From contig JALNZF010000001.1 of assembly GCA_023229435.1 (NCBI GenBank), forward strand, positions 248,001 through 312,000: 64,000 bases of DNA. The letters run 5' to 3'. Source of the DNA: Nitrospirota bacterium (GTDB lineage: Bacteria > Nitrospirota > UBA9217). The notes beneath the pieces are model-generated. The model was given only the letters and a program-made list of their open reading frames with translations. It was not told where the DNA came from and did no database searches. A program made the translations under genes and the position numbers. Of this stretch, positions 57,492 through 64,000 are shown one piece after another; position 1 is the first letter of the stretch, and each line of letters opens with the position of its first letter.

Positions 57492-60400
57492 ATGAATATT
57501 TCCGAATTATCCATACGCCGTCCGGTCATGACCACTCTGGTTATGCTCTCCATCTTGTTCCTTGGCATCGCGGGGTATCGGCTCCTGCCGGTCTCCGACC
57601 TGCCGAACGTGGATTTCCCCACGATCCAGGTGACCGCGAACGTGCCTGGCGCGAGCCCCGAGACTATGGCCTCTGCCGTGGCCACGCCGCTGGAGAAACA
57701 GTTCTCGACCATCGCGGGTATCGACTCCATGACCTCGACGAACGGCCAGGGAAGCACCCGGATCACGATCGTATTCGACCTCAGCAGGAACATCGATGCC
57801 GCGGCCCAGGACGTCCAGTCGGCCATTGCTTCCGCGGCGCGCCAGCTGCCGGAGGACATGCCGAGTCCACCGTCGTTCCGAAAAGTAAATCCGGCCGACG
57901 CGCCGGTGCTCTACCTCGCCCTCAGTTCTCCCACAATGCCGCTCTCCGCAATAGACGATTACGCGCAGACCATTATTTCCCAACGTATCTCCATGGTGAG
58001 CGGTGTGGCCCAGGTGCAGGTCTACGGATCACAGAAGTACGCCGTTCGCGTTCAGCTCAATCCCCGCGCCCTGGCAAGCAGGGGAATCGGGATTGACGAG
58101 GTGGCGGGCGCGGTCTCGCGCGCGAACGTTAATCTTCCGACCGGCACGCTTGAAGGCGCGAACCAGGCGTTCACGATACAGTCGTCGGGCCAGCTCCTGG
58201 ACGCAAAGGCATACCGTCCGGTCATCGTGGCATACCGCGGTGGCGCGCCCGTGCGGCTCCAGGAACTGGGCAGGGTGATAGACAGCGTCGAGAACAACAA
58301 AGTTGCGGGCTGGTTCAAGGATACGCGGGCCATCATTCTTGCGATACAACGCCAGCCCGGCACGAACACGGTCGAGGTCGTTGATTCCATCAAGAAGCTC
58401 ATTCCCACGTTCCGCCGGCAGATGCCGGCCTCGGTCAACCTCGAGGTCCTGTTCGATCGTTCGGAATCCATTCGCAACTCCGTCCATGACGTTCAATTCA
58501 CTCTGGTCCTGACGGTTTGTCTGGTCGTGCTCGTGATTTTTCTGTTCCTTCGGAACCTGTCGGCGACGGTTATCCCGAGCCTGGCGCTCCCCATGTCCGT
58601 GGTGGGCACCTTCGCCGTCATGTATATCCGCGACTTCAGCATGGACAACATGTCCCTCCTGGCGCTCACGCTGTCCGTCGGATTCGTGGTGGACGACGCC
58701 ATCGTAATGCTCGAGAACATCATACGGCACATGGAGATGGGCGAGACCGTCATGGAGGCGGCGCTCAAAGGATCCAAGGAGATCGGTTTCACCATCCTGT
58801 CCATGACCATCTCGCTGGTGGCGGTCTTCATCCCCGTGTTCTTCATGGGCGGCATCATGGGAAGGCTCCTGCACGAATTCGCCGTCACCATCGGCATGTC
58901 CATCCTGATTTCCGGTTTTGTGGCCCTGACGCTCATACCCATGCTCGCGAGCCGCTTTGTCCGGCCTCACGGGAAGGAACAGCACGGTAGACTGTACCAG
59001 GCATCGGAGCGCTTCTTCGCCAACATGCTGCTTTTTTATCAACGGACCCTGACGTCAGTGCTCCAGCACCGTTTGGCCACGATGCTCGTCTCCGGGTTTA
59101 TTTTTTCAGCAACGATATTCCTGTTCCTTATCATGCCGCAGGGCTTTCTCCCGAGTGAGGACACGGGCCAGCTGGTCATTGTCACGGAAACCGCGCAAGG
59201 CACCTCCTTTGATTCCATGAAACAGCACCAGCAGGCCGTTGCAGCTGTCGTACTCAAGGACCCGAACGTGGATGCCTTTATGTCCAGCGCAGGTTCAGGC
59301 GGCGCCAGTTCAGCCGGGAATCAGGGCCGGCTGTTCATCCGGCTGAAACCCCGCTCCGAGCGAAAGCTGCACGTGGACCAGGTGATCCAGCAGCTCAGGC
59401 CCAAGCTCGCGCAGGTCCCCGGGATCATGGCGTTTCCGCAGAACCCGCCTCCGGTGCGCCTGGGCGGGACGATCACCAAGAGCCTCTACCAGTTCACGCT
59501 CCAGAGCCCCGATATCGACGAACTCTACGAGTATGCTCCCAAGCTTGAGGCAAAGATGCGCGAATTGGCGATCCTGCAGGAAGTGACGAGCGACCTGCAG
59601 ATCAAAAACCCCCAGGTGAACGTGGAGATCGACCGCAACAAAGCGTCAGCCCTCGGCATTTCCGCTACTCAGTTTCAGACGGCGCTCCAGGCCGCCTACA
59701 GCAGCCAGCAGATAACGACCATTTACGCCCCGAACAACCAGTACCGTGTCCTTATGGAACTTGAGCCGGAGTACCAGCAGGATCCGGACGCGCTCTCCCT
59801 GTTATATATCCGTTCGTCAGACAACCAGCTTGTCCCGCTCCGGACCGTGTCAAAACTTTCTCAAAGTGTGGGGCCCTTGTCCGTGAACCACCTGGGCCAG
59901 CTGCCGGCGGTCACGCTTTCATTCAACACCCGTCCCGACGTGTCTCTGGGGACCGCGGTGGATGCCGTGAACAAAGCGGGCCGGGACACGCTCCCTGCGT
60001 CGATTTCCACGAGTTTCCAAGGCACGGCGCAAGCGTTCCAGTCGTCCATGCAGGGACTGGGCATCCTGCTGTTAGCCGCGATCCTGGTGATCTATATTGT
60101 GCTCGGCATTCTGTACGAAAGCTTCATCCATCCGCTCACGATCCTGTCGGCGCTTCCCTTCGCAGGCTTCGGAGCAATCGTGACCCTCATGATCTTCGGG
60201 AAAGACCTGAACGTCTATTCCTATGTGGGAATCATCCTGCTTGTCGGGCTCGTTAAAAAGAACGGCATCATGATGGTAGACTTCGCCCTCGATGCTCAGC
60301 GCAGGGAGGCGGCAACGCCTTATGACGCCATTTTAAAAGCGTGCAGCATCCGGTTCCGGCCGATCATGATGACCACCATGGCCGCGCTTTTGGGCACCCT

Positions 60401-60599
60401 GCCCATCGCGATCGGACTCGGGGCCGGTGCGGAGTCTCGCCGTCCCCTTGGTCTTGCCGTTGTCGGCGGTCTTCTTTTCTCACAGACGCTGACTCTGTAC
60501 GTCACCCCGGTTGTGTATCTTTACATGGACAGGTTACAACGCAAGCTTGGAAAGCTTGGCATATTCCAAATACGCAAAAAGGCCGCATCGACGGAATGA
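57492..60599 (+). CDS. RND efflux pump inner-membrane transporter (HAE1 type)
   Basis: A 1035 aa AcrB/MexB/MdtBC-like proton-driven pump. NISELSIRRPVMTTLVMLSI opens the first helix, the porter domain has VDFPTIQVTANVPGASPE, and LALTLSVGFVVDDAIVMLEN in helix 4 carries the paired Asp of the proton relay. GLLFSQTLTLYVTPVVYLYM ends helix 12. MdtB/MdtC-type exporters are the closest by feel. It is co-oriented with its adaptor and the TolC gene. Confidence 0.94.
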   Translation: MNISELSIRRPVMTTLVMLSILFLGIAGYRLLPVSDLPNVDFPTIQVTANVPGASPETMASAVATPLEKQFSTIAGIDSMTSTNGQGSTRITIVFDLSRNIDAAAQDVQSAIASAARQLPEDMPSPPSFRKVNPADAPVLYLALSSPTMPLSAIDDYAQTIISQRISMVSGVAQVQVYGSQKYAVRVQLNPRALASRGIGIDEVAGAVSRANVNLPTGTLEGANQAFTIQSSGQLLDAKAYRPVIVAYRGGAPVRLQELGRVIDSVENNKVAGWFKDTRAIILAIQRQPGTNTVEVVDSIKKLIPTFRRQMPASVNLEVLFDRSESIRNSVHDVQFTLVLTVCLVVLVIFLFLRNLSATVIPSLALPMSVVGTFAVMYIRDFSMDNMSLLALTLSVGFVVDDAIVMLENIIRHMEMGETVMEAALKGSKEIGFTILSMTISLVAVFIPVFFMGGIMGRLLHEFAVTIGMSILISGFVALTLIPMLASRFVRPHGKEQHGRLYQASERFFANMLLFYQRTLTSVLQHRLATMLVSGFIFSATIFLFLIMPQGFLPSEDTGQLVIVTETAQGTSFDSMKQHQQAVAAVVLKDPNVDAFMSSAGSGGASSAGNQGRLFIRLKPRSERKLHVDQVIQQLRPKLAQVPGIMAFPQNPPPVRLGGTITKSLYQFTLQSPDIDELYEYAPKLEAKMRELAILQEVTSDLQIKNPQVNVEIDRNKASALGISATQFQTALQAAYSSQQITTIYAPNNQYRVLMELEPEYQQDPDALSLLYIRSSDNQLVPLRTVSKLSQSVGPLSVNHLGQLPAVTLSFNTRPDVSLGTAVDAVNKAGRDTLPASISTSFQGTAQAFQSSMQGLGILLLAAILVIYIVLGILYESFIHPLTILSALPFAGFGAIVTLMIFGKDLNVYSYVGIILLVGLVKKNGIMMVDFALDAQRREAATPYDAILKACSIRFRPIMMTTMAALLGTLPIAIGLGAGAESRRPLGLAVVGGLLFSQTLTLYVTPVVYLYMDRLQRKLGKLGIFQIRKKAASTE

Positions 60600-60640
60600 C
60601 CCAAGGCGTCACCTGGTTCCAACGATGATGATATTTTATC

Positions 60641-60720
60641 GTCATTCCCGATCGGTTCCATCGGGAATCCATGTTTAATTCCAGAGAATATCTCTGGATT
60701 CCCGTTTTCACGGGAATGAC
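60641..60720. repeat. nested REP-like palindrome
   Basis: Three nested inverted repeats occur: GTCATTCCCG with CGGGAATGAC at the ends, CGGGAATCCA with TGGATTCCCG inside, and CCAGAGA-ATA-TCTCTGG at the centre. It fills most of the gap between the RND pump and the second adaptor gene and would form a long stem. Confidence 0.8.
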
Positions 60721-60743
60721 GTATCGCGGAAAAGGAATATAGA

Positions 60744-61895
60744 ATGATCAAACGAAACCTATCTGCCTCACAACGTGTTTTAAACTCAGGCATCCTTATA
60801 GCTTTATTATTCGGCTGCACAGGGAATGGGACCTCCTACAGGACCGAATCGGCAACCATCGGCGATATTCAGCAGGCCATAACGGCGACCGGGACCGTCA
60901 ATGCAGTAACGACCGTTCTCGTCGGCACGCAGGTGTCCGGTACCATAAAAAGCCTCTTTGTCGATTTTAATTCGCGCGTGACAAAGGGGCAGTTGATCGC
61001 CCTGATCGATCCAGAAATGTTTGAGGCGCAGGCGGCGCAGGCAAAGGCGAATGTTGAAAAAGCAGACGCGACGTTCCGCGATGCCGACCGGACGCTTAAA
61101 AGGAACCGGGAGCTGTTTGCGAAGAATCTCATACCCCGCAGCGACCTCGACACGGCAGGGACGAACTTTGACGGCGCCAAGGCACAGTTGGGACAGGCAA
61201 AGGCCGCACTCAAGGTGGCGGACACGAACCTTCGGTACACGCGCATTGTATCGCCCGTGGACGGCATCGTGATCTCCCGGAATGTGGATATCGGCCAGAC
61301 CGTTGCCGCAAGTTTTCAGACGCCCACGCTGTTTACGATCGCCCAGGATCTTACCAAGATGCAGATCGATACGAACGTTGCCGAGTCAGACATCGGCGTG
61401 GTGAAAATCGAGCAGGACGTGGAATTTTCCGTGGATGCCTATCCTGATACGATATTTAAAGGAAAGGTATGGCAGAAAAGGCAGGCCCCGATCACCGTGC
61501 AGAACGTGGTCACCTATGATGTGGTGATCCAGGTGGACAACCGCGAAATGAAGTTGATGCCCGGGATGACCGCGAATGTTTCCATTATCATCGTGACAAA
61601 GAGCAATGTCCTGAAAATCACCAATGCGGCACTCCGGTTTCGAATGACCGCGCCCACGGGAGCGGCGGGGGCCGGCAACGGTTCGAAGACGGGGGGAGAT
61701 GGGGCGGGGGAAAAGGGTCCATCTGTCTGGGTGCTTGAAAATGAAAAACCGAGACGCGTCGCCATCACACCGGGCATCAGCGATGGGGCGTATACGGAGA
61801 TCGTTTCCGGAGAGTTAAAAGAGGGGCAAAATATTATTATTGAATCGTTCAAAAAGAACAAGACTCAATCCCAGGCCGGACCGAGGATGTTCTAA
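60744..61895 (+). CDS. macA: MacA-like periplasmic adaptor lipoprotein
   Basis: A 383 aa membrane fusion protein. The lipobox LLFGC puts the lipidated Cys near residue 27. Lipoyl half-motifs ATGTVNAVTTVLVGTQVSGT and YTRIVSPVDGIVISRNVDIG, a coiled-coil hairpin (RNRELFAKNLIPRSDLDTAG) and the beta-barrel region with KMQIDTNVAESDIGVV follow. A Gly/Ala-rich loop (GAAGAGNGSKTGGDGAGEKG) interrupts the C-terminal domain. It starts the MacA-MacB-type ABC exporter set. Confidence 0.91.
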   Translation: MIKRNLSASQRVLNSGILIALLFGCTGNGTSYRTESATIGDIQQAITATGTVNAVTTVLVGTQVSGTIKSLFVDFNSRVTKGQLIALIDPEMFEAQAAQAKANVEKADATFRDADRTLKRNRELFAKNLIPRSDLDTAGTNFDGAKAQLGQAKAALKVADTNLRYTRIVSPVDGIVISRNVDIGQTVAASFQTPTLFTIAQDLTKMQIDTNVAESDIGVVKIEQDVEFSVDAYPDTIFKGKVWQKRQAPITVQNVVTYDVVIQVDNREMKLMPGMTANVSIIIVTKSNVLKITNAALRFRMTAPTGAAGAGNGSKTGGDGAGEKGPSVWVLENEKPRRVAITPGISDGAYTEIVSGELKEGQNIIIESFKKNKTQSQAGPRMF

Positions 61896-61896
61896 G

Positions 61897-62595
61897 ATGG
61901 CGCTGATCGAGGCACACAAGCTCACCAAGGTGTATAGTTTCGGTGATGTCGATGTTCGCGCGCTCGATGGCATCTCAGCGTCCATCGAAAAAGGCGAGTT
62001 CGTGGCCATCATGGGACAGTCAGGATCGGGTAAATCGACCTTTATGAATGTTCTCGGTTGCCTCGACACGCCCACGGACGGACACTATCTCCTGGACGGT
62101 GTCGATACCGGCGGTCTGTCGCGCGACGCGCTTGCCGAGATCAGGAACAAAAAGCTCGGGTTTGTGTTCCAGGGATTCAATCTGTTGTCACGGACGTCGG
62201 CCCTTGAAAATGTCGAACTTCCGATGCTCTACAACGGTTTCCCGGCCCACCAACGACAAGAACGTGCGCGGAAGGCTCTCAAGAGCGTGGGGCTCGAAGG
62301 ACGGGAAGGCCATCACCCGAACCAGCTCTCCGGAGGCCAGCAGCAGCGGGTCGCCATTGCCCGCGCGCTCGTGAACGACGCGCCGATCATCCTCGCGGAT
62401 GAACCTACCGGGAATCTTGACACGAAAACAAGCGCTGAGATCATGGAACTCTTGGTGAAGCTGAACCAGGAGTCACATATAACGGTCATACTGGTGACCC
62501 ACGAGTCCGACATCGCGGCGTACAGCAAGCGGATTATCCGGTTTTCTGATGGACATATAATCAGCGATGAGAAAGTCGGTAAGAAAAGTGCCTAA
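61897..62595 (+). CDS. MacB-type ABC ATPase
   Basis: A 232 aa ATPase. Walker A is GQSGSGKSTFMN near residue 42, the signature LSGGQQQRVAIARAL and Walker B IILADEPTGNLD. ATG 61897 follows the adaptor stop directly (TAAGATG); a longer in-frame start at 61840 lies inside the adaptor gene. It is separate from the permease, unlike the fused E. coli MacB. Its stop codon is formed by the start of a CCTAAAGT-type repeat. Confidence 0.92.
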   Translation: MALIEAHKLTKVYSFGDVDVRALDGISASIEKGEFVAIMGQSGSGKSTFMNVLGCLDTPTDGHYLLDGVDTGGLSRDALAEIRNKKLGFVFQGFNLLSRTSALENVELPMLYNGFPAHQRQERARKALKSVGLEGREGHHPNQLSGGQQQRVAIARALVNDAPIILADEPTGNLDTKTSAEIMELLVKLNQESHITVILVTHESDIAAYSKRIIRFSDGHIISDEKVGKKSA

Positions 62596-62668
62596 AATGC
62601 CTAAAGTGCCTAAAATGGAAGTACTCACTTTAGCGCACGTTAGCTCACTTTAATGTACTTTAGTCACT
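62586..62668. repeat. CACTTTAG-type short-period repeat, copy D
   Basis: AAGTGCCTAAAATGCCTAAAG continues as 9-10 nt units and then appears in the inverted form TCACTTTAGCGCACGTTAG and TACTTTAGTCACT. It starts inside the end of the ATPase gene (supplying the TAA) and fills the gap to the permease gene. Confidence 0.75.
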
Positions 62669-62675
62669 ATTATTT

Positions 62676-63905
<1,230 letters not shown>

Positions 63906-63948
63906 TTTTTTCTGACGAGAACATCCGATTTATGCTATGATAGCCGGA

Positions 63949-64000
63949 ATGAAACAGCGTGTAATGACCGCATCAAGATATCCGCACAACATTGTGTCTA
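63949..64000 (+). CDS. possible gene start cut by the window edge
   Basis: ATG 63949 opens a frame (MKQRVMTASRYPHNIVS) that runs off the end of the window. GCCGGA lies just before it. Too little is visible to name it. Confidence 0.3.
   Translation, partial: MKQRVMTASRYPHNIVS

Overview
The window comes from a Gram-negative bacterium of roughly balanced GC. Outer-membrane export systems, lipoproteins, a multiheme cytochrome/NrfD module and a PEP-CTERM/exosortase system all point that way. A Nitrospirota or Desulfobacterota-like lineage is my best guess, but it rests on gene content only; no rRNA is present.

Layout. (1) 110-18442: an exopolysaccharide (EPS) locus. It holds an acyl-CoA dehydrogenase-like flavoenzyme, a stand-alone amino-acid-type adenylating enzyme, four glycosyltransferases, a polysaccharide deacetylase, an asparagine-synthase-type amidotransferase, an O-antigen ligase/polymerase-like protein, a membrane acyltransferase, a pyruvyltransferase, a flippase, a methyltransferase, a parallel beta-helix protein and a small VPET-type PEP-CTERM protein. 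(2) 18502-23056: a reverse-strand LamG-VanZ fusion gene, then four consecutive toxin-antitoxin-like gene pairs that split the EPS locus. (3) 23379-33119: exosortase, UDP-sugar dehydrogenase, the kinase PrsK, a VanZ protein, the sigma-54 activator PrsR, and a classic PEP-CTERM protein with a good sigma-54 promoter. A coherent reading is that PrsK/PrsR switch on a secreted protein that the exosortase processes while EPS is made.

(4) 33415-44110: housekeeping. tRNA-Val(GAC), thrS-infC-rpmI-rplT ending in a strong terminator, an AMIN-domain amidase, prfB (RF2) with its programmed +1 frameshift intact, livM-livG-livF without livH or a binding protein, and truA. A palindromic repeat element sits exactly at the livG/livF junction. 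(5) 44204-53212, all reverse strand: hexaheme cytochrome, four-cluster ferredoxin and NrfD; two paralogous small membrane proteins around an unknown protein, behind a promoter with two CRP/FNR-like palindromes; a five-gene FtsX permease-TPR-NosL-DUF4418-ATPase operon; and a secreted beta-propeller with a C-terminal haem motif. (6) 53678-63905: rpmB, then a TetR regulator followed by TolC, an RND adaptor and pump, and a MacA-MacB-type adaptor, ATPase and permease.

The intergenic DNA is unusually rich in dispersed repeats. These include a 7-10 nt short-period class that often occurs as inverted pairs, a TTCGAC/CCGTTC element seen twice around vanZ-prsR, REP-like hairpins, and a CCCCGTTAGAGAA inverted array.

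All functions are inferred by reading motifs. No database search or folding program was run.
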